Shown one piece after another: positions 23,042-32,961 of a stretch of 64,000 nt of DNA; position 1 is the first letter of the stretch, and the number at the start of each line of letters is the position of its first letter. The notes below the pieces were generated by a model. The model searched no databases. It worked only from the letters and a program-made list of their open reading frames with translations, and had not been told where the DNA came from. This DNA is from Eunapius fragilis (lineage: Eukaryota > Porifera > Demospongiae > Spongillida > Spongillidae), in contig OY811975.1 of the NCBI GenBank assembly GCA_963681505.1, positions 7,121,490 through 7,185,489 on the forward strand. The letters run 5' to 3'. The position numbers and the translations under genes are program-made.

Positions 23042-24683
23042 GACGGAACCCGAACGCGAGAGGAGGCCTACTCGGTTTTCAGCGCGTCCGCCTCCTCGCT
23101 TCGCAACTGGGACCGACTTCAGTCTATGGATAAAGCGAGTGGAACTATATATCCAAGAAGCAGGTTTACCTGAAGAGAAGAAAGGAGCAGAGTTGGTTTC
23201 GCTGCTTGAAGACGAGCTCTTCAGGATTGTAAGTCAGCTGGGATTGGTGAGCGAAACGGTTGAGTATGATATGGTGAAAGCGTGCCTTGCGAGTCACTTT
23301 TCTCCTGACGGGGTGGAATTAGAGTGGCAGGCGAAGATGCACGTGGCGAGACAGAAAGCAGGTGAGTCTGTCCTCGAATTCGCCGGCAGGTTGCGTGTTC
23401 TGGCGGACAAAGGATATTCTTCATGGCCACCAGAGAGGCACTTGGAGATTGCTCGTAACCAATTTATTCAGGGTATTCTTTCCTCTACCATCCAGCTCAA
23501 ACTTCTCATAGATTCACCAGAGACGCTGGACGACGCGGTGAAACTGGCTTACAGGCTGCAGACAGCGGAGTTAGCCCAAGCGCATCTAAAAGCGGAAGCT
23601 ACAATTGACGATACCCGAGGAGGCGGAAGTAGCTGTGCTATTGGAAGGAGTGATGGTCAGGTACACAAGCTTTCTCAACAGGTTGAGCGGTTGACTGAGC
23701 AATTGACCAAACTGAGGGCGGAACGTGAACCAGGAAAAAGAAATTGGCCTAAAAGGAAGCTGACTTGCTGGCATTGTGGTGAGACAGGGCATTTAAGATG
23801 GGATTGTCCAAGCAGAAGAGAAGGTGTACAGAGGAAGCCATCAAACAATAAGTCCGTGGAACATACATCAGCTGTTGCATGTACATTAACCATACAAGGG
23901 CATATAGAGGGATTCGGCGTCAGCATGTTAGTAGACACTGGTTCTTCAGTAACACCTATACATGAAGCAGTGTGGAATAAGGTGAAAATTAAGGTCAAAA
24001 GTTCACTCTCCCCATGCACTGTTCCAGTGATGGCTGTAAATGGTGAAGAGCTTAAGGTGGCTGGGGAGATTGATCTTCACTTGCAGATTGGCACACATCA
24101 AGGGAAGCACAAGGTTCTGGTAGTTGAGCAAATGTTGCAGCAGTGCCTTCTGGGAACGGATTATTTGGAGAAGCAGAAATGCTTGATTGATCTAGGAAAA
24201 AGGACTTTGACGGTAGGCAAACCTGGTAATTGTGTTCCATTGTCTTTTGGTGCCCAGTCATCCACATGTCATGTTGTTATGGGTGAGAAGGTGGTGATTC
24301 CAGGTTATCATCAAGTCAGGCTGCCTGTTAAGGTAACTCCAACTGATGGTAGTGCTACAATCGGAATTTTTGAACCACATTCAGAGATGGCTGAAACACA
24401 TGGTGTGTTGATTGCCCGATCAGTTTCACCTATCCAATCAGGTCAGATAGTTGTTCACATACTTAACCCACTACCATTCCCAGCGACACTTCAAGCAGAT
24501 GAAGCCATAGGCTGTTTTTGTTGTGGGGCACAGGTGGATGTTGTTAGCCTGGAACCAGTAGACACTGACACTGGTGTCACATGTTCAGCTCTCAAAACTC
24601 ATTCGTCTGAGGAGGTTGCTAGGGCAATTGAATCCATGGTAACCCGGATAGATGAGCTTTCATGTGCGATCGAGGGAAATTGA
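23040..24683 (+). CDS. Ty3-type Gag-protease polyprotein
   Basis: A 547-residue frame. I choose ATG at 23040 because everything upstream is LTR and primer site. Residues about 15-190 form a retrotransposon Gag domain (FSLWIKRVELYIQEAG, LEFAGRLRVLADKGY). A basic linker leads to one CCHC zinc knuckle (CWHCGETGHLRWDC, about 243-256). The aspartic protease active site LVDTGSSV is at about 297-304. The frame ends at TGA 24681-24683, directly after the heptamer GGGAAAT, a canonical -1 slippery site. The protein forms the particle, and the protease would process it. The frame is intact. Confidence 0.9.
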   Translation: MTEPERERRPTRFSARPPPRFATGTDFSLWIKRVELYIQEAGLPEEKKGAELVSLLEDELFRIVSQLGLVSETVEYDMVKACLASHFSPDGVELEWQAKMHVARQKAGESVLEFAGRLRVLADKGYSSWPPERHLEIARNQFIQGILSSTIQLKLLIDSPETLDDAVKLAYRLQTAELAQAHLKAEATIDDTRGGGSSCAIGRSDGQVHKLSQQVERLTEQLTKLRAEREPGKRNWPKRKLTCWHCGETGHLRWDCPSRREGVQRKPSNNKSVEHTSAVACTLTIQGHIEGFGVSMLVDTGSSVTPIHEAVWNKVKIKVKSSLSPCTVPVMAVNGEELKVAGEIDLHLQIGTHQGKHKVLVVEQMLQQCLLGTDYLEKQKCLIDLGKRTLTVGKPGNCVPLSFGAQSSTCHVVMGEKVVIPGYHQVRLPVKVTPTDGSATIGIFEPHSEMAETHGVLIARSVSPIQSGQIVVHILNPLPFPATLQADEAIGCFCCGAQVDVVSLEPVDTDTGVTCSALKTHSSEEVARAIESMVTRIDELSCAIEGN

Positions 24684-25708
24684 AAAGGTTGTTGTGTGAG
24701 TTTTCTGATGTCATCTCTGTAGGCGAGAAGGGCCTGGGACGAACGAATGTGCTGAAGCATAAAGTCAACACAGGAGAGGCCCCTCCCATCCATCAACAGG
24801 CTAGACGGATGCCCTACCATCAAAGAGAGACAGTAAAGAAAATGCTAGATGACATGCTGCAACAAGACGTGATTGAGGCAAGCAGTGGCCCATGGTCATC
24901 TCCCATTGTCCTAGCTAGGAAGAAGGATGGTACATTAAGGTTTTATGTAGAATTTCGCCGTATTAATGATGTGACCAAGAAAGAGGTCCACCCCTTACCT
25001 AGAATAGATGAGACTCTTGACATGCTGGGTGGAGCCAAATGGTTTTCTACCTTAGACCTGGCAAGTGGCTACTGGCAAGTGGAAATGGAGCCAGAACATA
25101 AGGAGAAGACAGCTTTCAGTACACCTTTTGGGACTTACCAGTTCAAGGTTATGCCATTCGGGCTTTCTAATGCACCCAGTACCTTTCAAAAGCTTATGGA
25201 AATGGTTCTAGCTGGACTCCATTGGACGACGTGTTTAGTTTACCTTGATGATATTGTCATTTTTAGCACAACAGTTGAACAGCATCTGAGCAGACTTAGA
25301 GATGTTCTGGCAAGGCTCAAGAAGGCATGGTTGAAACTAAAACCAAGCAAGTGCTATATTTTGAAGAAATGTGTGCATTACCTGGGTTACATAGTGTCAA
25401 CAGATGGTGTGAAAGTGGATGATGATAAAATTAAGTGTATTGTGGAATGGCCTACCCCAGTGAACCTTGAGGAACTGAGACGTTTTTTGGGAATTGCCTC
25501 GTACTACCGCAAGTTTATAAAAGGGTTTGCACACATTGCTGTTCCTCTGCATGCATTGACTGAGAAGTTGAAACCATGGGAGTGGACTGGGTTGTGCGAT
25601 GAGGCATTTGTGCAGCTAAAGACAAAACTTAGTTCTCCTCCTATTCTCTCTTTTCACAGTTCAATATGCCGTTTACAGTTGATTGTGATGCAAGCTTGGA
25701 GGGTTTAG
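24662..25708 (+). CDS. Ty3-type Pol, reverse transcriptase part
   Basis: Reached from Gag by -1 frameshifting at 24674-24680. It holds the RT domain: PIHQQARRMPYHQRE, SSPIVLARKKDG, LDLASGYWQVEM, and the catalytic YLDD at about residue 193, then the connection region RRFLGIASYYRKF. The frame runs to a stop at 25708 only because one base is missing relative to the expected reading near 25656-25662; the next ORF (from 25666) carries on at once with RNase H. The copy therefore has one lesion between RT and RNase H. All visible RT motifs are intact. Confidence 0.88.
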   Translation: MCDRGKLKRLLCEFSDVISVGEKGLGRTNVLKHKVNTGEAPPIHQQARRMPYHQRETVKKMLDDMLQQDVIEASSGPWSSPIVLARKKDGTLRFYVEFRRINDVTKKEVHPLPRIDETLDMLGGAKWFSTLDLASGYWQVEMEPEHKEKTAFSTPFGTYQFKVMPFGLSNAPSTFQKLMEMVLAGLHWTTCLVYLDDIVIFSTTVEQHLSRLRDVLARLKKAWLKLKPSKCYILKKCVHYLGYIVSTDGVKVDDDKIKCIVEWPTPVNLEELRRFLGIASYYRKFIKGFAHIAVPLHALTEKLKPWEWTGLCDEAFVQLKTKLSSPPILSFHSSICRLQLIVMQAWRV

Positions 25709-27795
25709 GAGCAGTTCTCTCTCAAGAGAATGACAGGTGTGTAGTCGCATATGCTAGTCGTGTACTTACTAAACAGGAACGGCAGTACTGTGCTACTCGG
25801 CGGGAAATGCTAGCCTTGATTTGGGCTATCCAATATTTCAAGCCCTACCTTTGGGGACGCCCTTTCAAAGTCCGCACAGACCACAGTGCACTCAAATGGC
25901 TGAAAAATTTCAAAGATCCACATGGGCAGGTGGCAAGATGGCTTGAAATTTTGTCAGAATACGACTTTGCAGTGGAACATCGCCCAGGCCTAAAGCATGG
26001 AAATGCTGACTCCTTATCAAGGCTGCCTTGTAAGCAGTGTGGTGCAAGTCAAGACCAGGTGGAAAATCAATGCAGTCTTGAGGCAGCACTTGCACAAGCT
26101 ACTGAATCAGACCTGGCACTGTGGCTTCCAATTCTGACACCAACAGATCAAGAAACTCTTCAGAACAACGATCCAGCTCTTTCCAAGGTCATGGTCTGGG
26201 TTGAGAGTAATTCTTTTCCAAAGTCATTTACAAATGATGGGGGGTATTGGTTGCAGACCCTTTGGGCTCAACAGAAGTATCTAGTACTGCAAAATGGGAT
26301 TTTGTATAGGAGATGGGAGGATATCCCTGGTAAGGGGCTTAACAAATGTCTTCAGTTTGTCTTACCACAGGATCTGGTCCCTACTGTACTTGAACAGCTG
26401 CACAATGCACCATCTGGTAGTCACTTGGGTGTCTCAAAGACTGTAGAGAAAGTATGTCATCGCTTCTACTGGCCAGGGCAACGACGAGACATAGAGAGAT
26501 GGTGTGCTGCATGTGAAAGCTGTGCAACTCGTAAAGCACCGCCTACAAAACCAAGAGCGGCAATGCAAGCAGATCTTCCTTCGGGTCCATTTGAGCGTGT
26601 AGCAATGGATATCCTGGGCCCTCTACCAATCACCACCAGAGGTAATAAAATTATCTTGGTAATTGGGGATTATTTTACAAAATGGGTGGAATCATTTCCC
26701 TTGGCCAGCATTGAAGCTGAAAAAGTAGCAGAAGTTTTTGTGCATCAATTTGTCTGTCGTTTTGGTACCCCAAATATCCTTCATACAGATCAAGGCCGAA
26801 ATTTTGATTCTGCTCTTGTTAAAGCCATGTGCAAATTATTGGGCATTAAGAAAACTAGAACTACAGCTTACCATCCACAGTCTGATGGTTTAATAGAACG
26901 GTTTAACCGTACCTTGTTAAACCTTCTACGTATAGCAGCTAGAGAGGATACATGTAATTGGGATTCATACATACCCTTGATGATGTTTGCCTACCGTACA
27001 AGTGTGCAGGAATCTACAGGGTGCACACCATACCAGCTTGTTTTTGGGAGAGAAGTGAGGTTACCCATTGATGTCATGTTTGGCTTGCCCCCACATTATC
27101 CTCCTACAGAGATTAACAAGTATGCCATGGGTCTCAGGATGCGCTTAGACAAGGCATATCGGCAGGTTAGAGAGTACATGGGGTTACAACAAAGAAGGCA
27201 AAAAGTGCATTATGACAAATTGTGCAATGGGAAGCCTTTCAAGATAGGTGACATGGTTTGGCTTCATTGTCCAGCAGTACCCAGAGGTAAATCCCCTAAG
27301 CTCCATTGTTATTGGCAAGGGCCTTACATCATACATAAGTTGCTCAGCGATATTCTTTATCAAATTCAACACAGGAACAATAAACGCAAGAGTATGGTGG
27401 TGCACTTTAATAGACTTAAACCCTGTGTACAGTTGCCTCCTAATTTGTTATTGAATCAGACAGATGACCTACATGTAGCTGGACCTGGTGAAGAGCTACC
27501 GGTGGGGGAGGAGAATGGCGATATTGACGGGGACATTCCAGCAGAGGCCTCGGAAACTGATGATGAGATAAACAGCAACATCGACAGAGAGATTCCAGCC
27601 GAGACCTCAGAAAGTGATGATGATATTGAGACTGAGGAGCTGCCAGTGGATCAGGGTGATCACTTGCAAGGTGCCGAAGATGTGACACATGATGAAGATG
27701 TAAAATTGCCAGAAGATGTTCCACCCAACCTCAGACGTTTGACAAGACACAGCCAGAGACCTGACAGATGGGGACAAAATATTTATGATCTATAG
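25666..27795 (+). CDS. Ty3-type Pol, RNase H and integrase part
   Basis: Overlaps the end of the RT frame by 43 bases in another frame. RNase H comes first (VDCDASLEGLGAVLSQ, then REMLALIWA, RTDHSALKWL). Integrase follows, with an HHCC zinc finger (about 245-290) and the D,D,E triad at about residues 313 (MDILGPL), 374 (TDQGRNF) and 410 (ERFNR), 35 residues between the last two. A chromodomain-less tail follows, with a GPYxIxKLLSD segment and an acidic end holding two near-identical Asp/Glu-rich repeats. Length 709 residues. The domain frame is intact. The first ATG is internal to the original Pol reading, not a true start. Confidence 0.88.
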   Translation: MPFTVDCDASLEGLGAVLSQENDRCVVAYASRVLTKQERQYCATRREMLALIWAIQYFKPYLWGRPFKVRTDHSALKWLKNFKDPHGQVARWLEILSEYDFAVEHRPGLKHGNADSLSRLPCKQCGASQDQVENQCSLEAALAQATESDLALWLPILTPTDQETLQNNDPALSKVMVWVESNSFPKSFTNDGGYWLQTLWAQQKYLVLQNGILYRRWEDIPGKGLNKCLQFVLPQDLVPTVLEQLHNAPSGSHLGVSKTVEKVCHRFYWPGQRRDIERWCAACESCATRKAPPTKPRAAMQADLPSGPFERVAMDILGPLPITTRGNKIILVIGDYFTKWVESFPLASIEAEKVAEVFVHQFVCRFGTPNILHTDQGRNFDSALVKAMCKLLGIKKTRTTAYHPQSDGLIERFNRTLLNLLRIAAREDTCNWDSYIPLMMFAYRTSVQESTGCTPYQLVFGREVRLPIDVMFGLPPHYPPTEINKYAMGLRMRLDKAYRQVREYMGLQQRRQKVHYDKLCNGKPFKIGDMVWLHCPAVPRGKSPKLHCYWQGPYIIHKLLSDILYQIQHRNNKRKSMVVHFNRLKPCVQLPPNLLLNQTDDLHVAGPGEELPVGEENGDIDGDIPAEASETDDEINSNIDREIPAETSESDDDIETEELPVDQGDHLQGAEDVTHDEDVKLPEDVPPNLRRLTRHSQRPDRWGQNIYDL

Positions 27796-27810
27796 TCCCC
27801 CACTTCTTAT

Positions 27811-27823
27811 GAGGAAGGGGTTA
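27811..27823 (+). promoter_or_regulatory. Polypurine tract
   Basis: GAGGAAGGGGTTA lies directly before the 3' LTR, at the position where plus-strand synthesis is primed. Confidence 0.8.
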
Positions 27824-27926
27824 TGTAGCGCATGCGCTTTGACCTTTGTACTTGTATCTGTATTATATAAGCACGTATGTGATTGCATTGATGATCCTTT
27901 TTGCCACACCTGTATCCAACGCTACA
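27824..27926 (+). repeat. 3' LTR of Ty3-type element (103 bp)
   Basis: Two differences from the 5' LTR (T for A in GCTTTGACC, A for G in CCAACG). It is followed by CATG (27927-27930), the second copy of the 4-bp target duplication. Confidence 0.9.
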
Positions 27927-29129
27927 CATGTAACACCCTGACAACAAACGTGGCATAAATATGCTGCAGCAACCCATACATATAAACCACCTACATATTA
28001 AAAGCATGTACGTTGAGTAGATACACACATGTACGTATGCATGTGCATTTTGTATGCATGTGATATGGCCTGTGTGCAAAAGTGAAGGGATAACTGCTCA
28101 ATATAACTATAACTGCATCTTACCATAAGATTATGTTCTACCGCATAAAGCACGTGCATGATGCAATTTATTATCGTGGGCATGCATCATTTAGGATGTA
28201 TGTTGAAAAAGAAAGTTACTAATAGTAGGGCCTGTCTGGAGTACTACATGTAGGTAGGGTGTTTCACCCGTACACTATATACAAAGGACACGAGTGAATG
28301 AGCGCTGATTGGTCATTGCAGCACGGGTTTACGAACGGGGATTATGTACGCACTAAACCATGCAGTAATACATTAACAAGGGTAAGTGGTCAATGAAACT
28401 TCGCCTTTTTTGTTGTTGCTTTGTCCCTTCAGGTGCATATGATATGACCATCGTAGTAAAATGATTCGTGTGGCTCGGTGGGATTGCTTCAGTTAGATAA
28501 CCCAACTTATGCACTAAGTTCTCTACAGCACAATTCAGGCGCAATGTGTGTATACATTCACTCAGCGTGGGATATAGGTATCTGTAGAACATCATCCTAT
28601 GGTAAGATGCAGTTATTGTTTTATTGAGCTGTTATCCCTTCACTTTTGCACACAGGCCATATCACATACAAGATCGCATGCATACACGTACATGTGTGTA
28701 TCTATTCAACGTACATGTTTTTAATATGTAGGTGGTTAATATGTATGGGTTGCTGCAGCATATTTATGCCGCTTTTGTTGTCAGGGTGTTACATGCATAG
28801 CTGCTGGAGAAATACGCAAGCTGCCTTAATCATCGTGGACGTAGAGAATACAAGAAGAAAAACGGTAAAGCCATTCCGTTCAGGTGTTTTCACCTCAGCT
28901 AAAGGGTTAATGTACATATTATAAAATAATATTTTCTGGGATGATTAACAGGTGGATGGTTTACATAAACTACCGTCTATAATGAGATTCCTGGGCCGCG
29001 TGAACTCATTAGCGGTGGTTTGCAGCGATAGATTGGGTCACGCAAAGAACACTAACCCTGGCCTAACACCACAATGAATAGGGCTTATTTTTGCAATGTG
29101 CGAGCTGTTACTTTTCGCAATGTGCGAGC

Positions 29130-30127
29130 CGCTACTGTAATTACCCGCTTCTTTTCGATTTCAGTTCTCTTCCTTACGAGCGCGGGCTTCGTTCTTTGCA
29201 CGCTTCTTGTAATCGATCATCTAATACCTGCTGCGGCTATAGAGGTAATTTGCTTCGAAAAAAAAAAAAAAAAACAATTTCACAGCGACATTAACGTAAT
29301 GTCATATGGGGCTAGCAGCTGCAACTACGAAAATAAGTTATATCACGTATAAGTTGAAGATATAATGCCAAATCATTACATTTCTTCATTTGAAATTGAC
29401 TCTATGGCGAGTTATACAAATCGGAATGAGAAAAAGAACCAGAACCTGGATAACAACACGAGGGTGTACTAGCTAATCTTATTTAGGTTCTCTAACGCCT
29501 TACGTTTTTGTACAATCCGACTAGCGTGAAACGATTTGTCATTAACTAGTCGTTCTATTTTTACTATTACCCACGCTATCCGTTCGTCGGTAGCGTCGCC
29601 AGTCTACTAACGTCGTTGTTTATTGGACAATTGTCCTTTATATAGAACGAAGTAGAGCAGAATGTATCTAACCTGGATGAACCAAACCTAACCTAAAACC
29701 TAAATATGGAAGTCGTTTTATGAGAAGCGTACCGTCGACAAACAAAGACAGCCCTATCAGTACAAGAGGTCAAGAAAAGTAGGTTTCTGTTTAGTACATT
29801 ACATGTGTAGTGGTTCTTGGTAAGCGTGACGTGGTTGTACTACCTCGTTTGTACTTACTTTATACGAATTCAGTTATCGTAAACGTGGCTGCTTACTGAG
29901 AATAAAAACACTACTGGACCTGATAAGACAGTAATAATCACAATAACTTAGGTGGCAATCCACGTATGCAGAAATTCGAACTTTAGTTATTTATTCGTAC
30001 ATTCTTCAGACTAAAGCGGTTACACAAGCGATTATTGCTCTTATCGTACGAATGACATGAATAACCAAATGAAATACGCCAGACATAGTATACGTGCACA
30101 TGCATGTATATGTACCCATAAACTTAC
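29130..30127. other. Intron 1, unassigned
   Basis: An A-run lies near 29259. No exon or element end recognised. Confidence 0.3.
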
Positions 30128-30325
30128 AAACACTACATCGTATGCAGCTTGAAAGAAAATAAATGATCCTGGCAGTGATATTGCTGGTGATGATTGGTCA
30201 TCTGTACCACTCAACTTAGCGTCCACACCTTCTCCGTAAGTGTAGAAAGAGCTCAACGGGACAGTACTCCCGAAGGGAGTACACAGCACTAATAGCAAGC
30301 CAAGTGCTGCCGTACAGCGCTCCAT
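30128..30325 (-). CDS. NIDO/FN3 gene, exon 1: signal peptide and start of NIDO
   Basis: ATG at 30325 begins a 66-codon exon ending at a strong donor GTAAGT (phase 0). Residues 1-21 (MERCTAALGLLLVLCTPFGS...) form a classic signal peptide, so the protein enters the secretory route. Residues 27-66 (FYTYGEGVDAKLSGTDDQ, PAISLPGSFIFFQAAYDVVF) are the first strands of a NIDO domain and continue exactly into exon 2. Known NIDO proteins are extracellular and often adhesive. The whole gene, exon 1 to exon 5, spans at least 28.9 kb, almost all of it intron. The end lies outside the window, so a transmembrane part cannot be judged. Confidence 0.85.
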
Positions 30326-31895
30326 TTATACTGTTTCACCTGCGGATACACATTAGAATTATCATTGGGATATATATATATATAATTATTATATATATAT
30401 ATCTATAATACTAATAATAAATATATACACGCAAACGCTGATGAACGGCAGTATGACAAACTCAGTTTCATTCCTATACCACCCAGAGAACGACTCCTCA
30501 CGAATCCATCATTCTGTTGTGTGTATTAAGAATACACTCAACTATGCAAGGGGTACTCACCTACGCTATTGTATCACTCTTGACAGAAGTAGCAACTATA
30601 AATAAGTACACATATATAAAGAAATTCACACAACTGTATTCTGACATTTTATTTCGTTCGCGTTATTAGATATTTTGCTTCTTATAATACTCGATAACTG
30701 CATGTAGGAATAATCTGACCGTATTTAAAATCACTGGGAGCGGGTGGGGGAGCGGGGGTGGGGGGAAGGGCGTAACGGATAAAGTAAAATTAACGAACCG
30801 AATCAATAGAGACAACTCCTTTACATACACTCCAAATTGGAAGCGACATATGAACACTCGTACAGGTGTATATGATTTTTAACCCTATATCATCGAAGAA
30901 TCTGCGCTGCCTCAAATGGTCCCCCCGGACCACCTGTGGTTGTCGCAGGCGGTATCCCTCTGCCTCAACACTGAGGTACTACTCACTGTACTGTACTGTT
31001 CACATAAAATACACAAATAGTTCAGCAGGTATCTGAGGCAGCTAGAGACGGACGTAGCCATCAACCGCAAGGCAAGCTAGGTTTTAAAAAAGTAAAAGCG
31101 ACGGTTGCGTTAAGAATGGAAGAATTGGAAGACGACTACCTCATCTTGTAATCAAACGGTACACGTATGTGTTTAATATATTTTAGCTTGCCCCTATAGA
31201 ATCTCGCTCTGTGAAGTATATGTATGCATGGCATATGGAAAATGTAGCTGCATTGAATACATGCTTCATTTTCTTGACTCATCAATGAGTTATTGACATA
31301 CATGCAGTTACAGTGTTCACCTGTATATTACATTCAATGAATATATTATGTGTGATTGCTGAATATGGTATATTTGCGGCACATATAGCCTATGCAGAAA
31401 TAGAGAGAATTCTTTTTTACCTGCCACCACTGGAACTAAACATGGCCATTATGAAGTGCAACTAATTAATTAATGTTGTCACAACAGGCATCTGGTTACT
31501 TGAGAAAGTCACAGCTCATGGAGGATTATAGGAAAGAAAACTATATATTGGCAATCTCTCAAATTTTGGGCCACTCACAGTAAAAATGGATTGATGCATG
31601 TCACTAGGAATTAAGAATAGGCCCTCAATATCTCAAATTACAGGGGCCTATTCTCAATTCCTGATGACATGCATCAATCAGAATTTGCTGAGCTGAAGCA
31701 GAAATCATTGCAGCAGCATGATTCATGCTTGAACAATACTTACATTTGCTCAGTATGCATGCATGGATCAAGCTACAAGTGGCTAAGGTTTGAGCCAAAG
31801 CAGAATCCCTTTGTGTTCACAAGCATGAAGCAATTTATGTATATACAGCCATGAACAACCACTTCGAGTCTGTAAAAACCCATGCATTATCTTAC
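30326..31895. other. Upstream region of the NIDO gene
   Basis: Positions 30369-30430 are a TA-rich palindrome (ATATATATATAATTATTATAT). A G-rich patch lies at 30738-30770. No clear TATA box can be separated from the AT-rich sequence. Nothing else recognised up to 31895. Confidence 0.3.
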
Positions 31896-32016
31896 TTGTG
31901 CCTGAAAAATTCGTGACGCCACCAAGCGCAGTAACTATATAGTTTTGAAAGTCTATATTGCATGTTATACAACCAGGTACCACTTGCTGCAAGTTGTCAT
32001 CCTGACATTGTTCTAC
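31896..32016 (-). CDS. Orphan exon, unrecognised
   Basis: The acceptor CTAATTCCAG lies before 32016 and the donor GTAAGA after 31896. It gives 40 codons plus one base (phase 0 to phase 1), with three cysteines (VEQCQDDN, GCITCNIDF) and a NYIVTALGGVTNFSGT end. It lies on the same strand as the NIDO gene but upstream of its signal-peptide exon, so it belongs to another gene or an alternative transcript. No domain recognised. Confidence 0.4.
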
Positions 32017-32920
32017 CTGGAATTAGAATGCAGCAATTTATGATTAATTATGCGTATAAAATTGTCATATACAGTGCTTGTGAAAAGCTTACAGTAGCTC
32101 ACCATTGGTAGTCCTCCTCCCCCCCCCCCCCCCCCCCCCCGGAGCACTTACGGCACCGCAAGTGGTCCGGGCTGAGGAACCACCCACGCCACCGTAGGCA
32201 GTCCCCACTGACCACTTGTGGTGCCGTATATTAAGTAGTAAGTGGTCAGAGAGGACCATTAATAGGGGGGCCGGTTTTGGCTTGACAGGCTAGGTATCGG
32301 GCATCGTAGCGTCGCATGACAAAGAATTATGTATTACTATAATATAAAAATGATATGGCTACTTTGAAAAACGCTCAGTATTTGAGCCAGTAGGGGTAAT
32401 TTGAAATCATTTGTCCTCATGGAGGAGATGTTAAGAACATAAATATCTCACGAGGGCCTTAATTATTGGAAACCATGCATAAGGCTCGATAACATTCAAA
32501 TCAGGTTTATTCTTATTGTTGCGCAAGGTATATTCTATAATAGGTTAGAGTTGTTGCCACGAGAAAGGTAAGATGCAATAAAATTTTCCAGGAAGCAGTG
32601 TTGATTCAATGTTTACATGTTGGTTCCAGGGAACAATTTTGGTACGGGAGGGACTTTATCTTTCGCAAAAAAAGCACTGTTGTCCCACCGGATAAATTTT
32701 TCCGAGAATAGGTCCACTGATACGACCCAAAAACCCACTTTACTTTTGTGTCTGCTGTCCATACGTGCATGTATACTATTTAAGCAACCCATTTAAGCCA
32801 GCATATATGCTTAAGTTGCATGTAACCACATATAGATGATCATGTATGTGTGTGTGCGCGCGCGCGCATGTTTGTGTATGTGCATTTGCTTGTGCATGTG
32901 TTTTGTGTGTGTGCATTCAT

Positions 32921-32961
<41 letters not shown>

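Larger units (their letters stand above)
22592..29129. mobile_element. Foldback (long inverted repeat) element split by a Ty3 insertion
   Basis: The left arm is 22592-22919 plus 27927-28131 (533 bases). The right arm is 28590-29129 (about 540 bases, inverted). The spacer is about 458 bases. The outer ends read CTCGCACATAGCGAAAAG and its mirror, and contain GCTCGCACAT(T/A)GCGAAAA twice. The Ty3 element lies wholly in the left arm. Without it the element would be about 1.5 kb. No protein in the spacer is convincing. The superfamily is not known; no target duplication was found at the outer ends. Confidence 0.75.
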
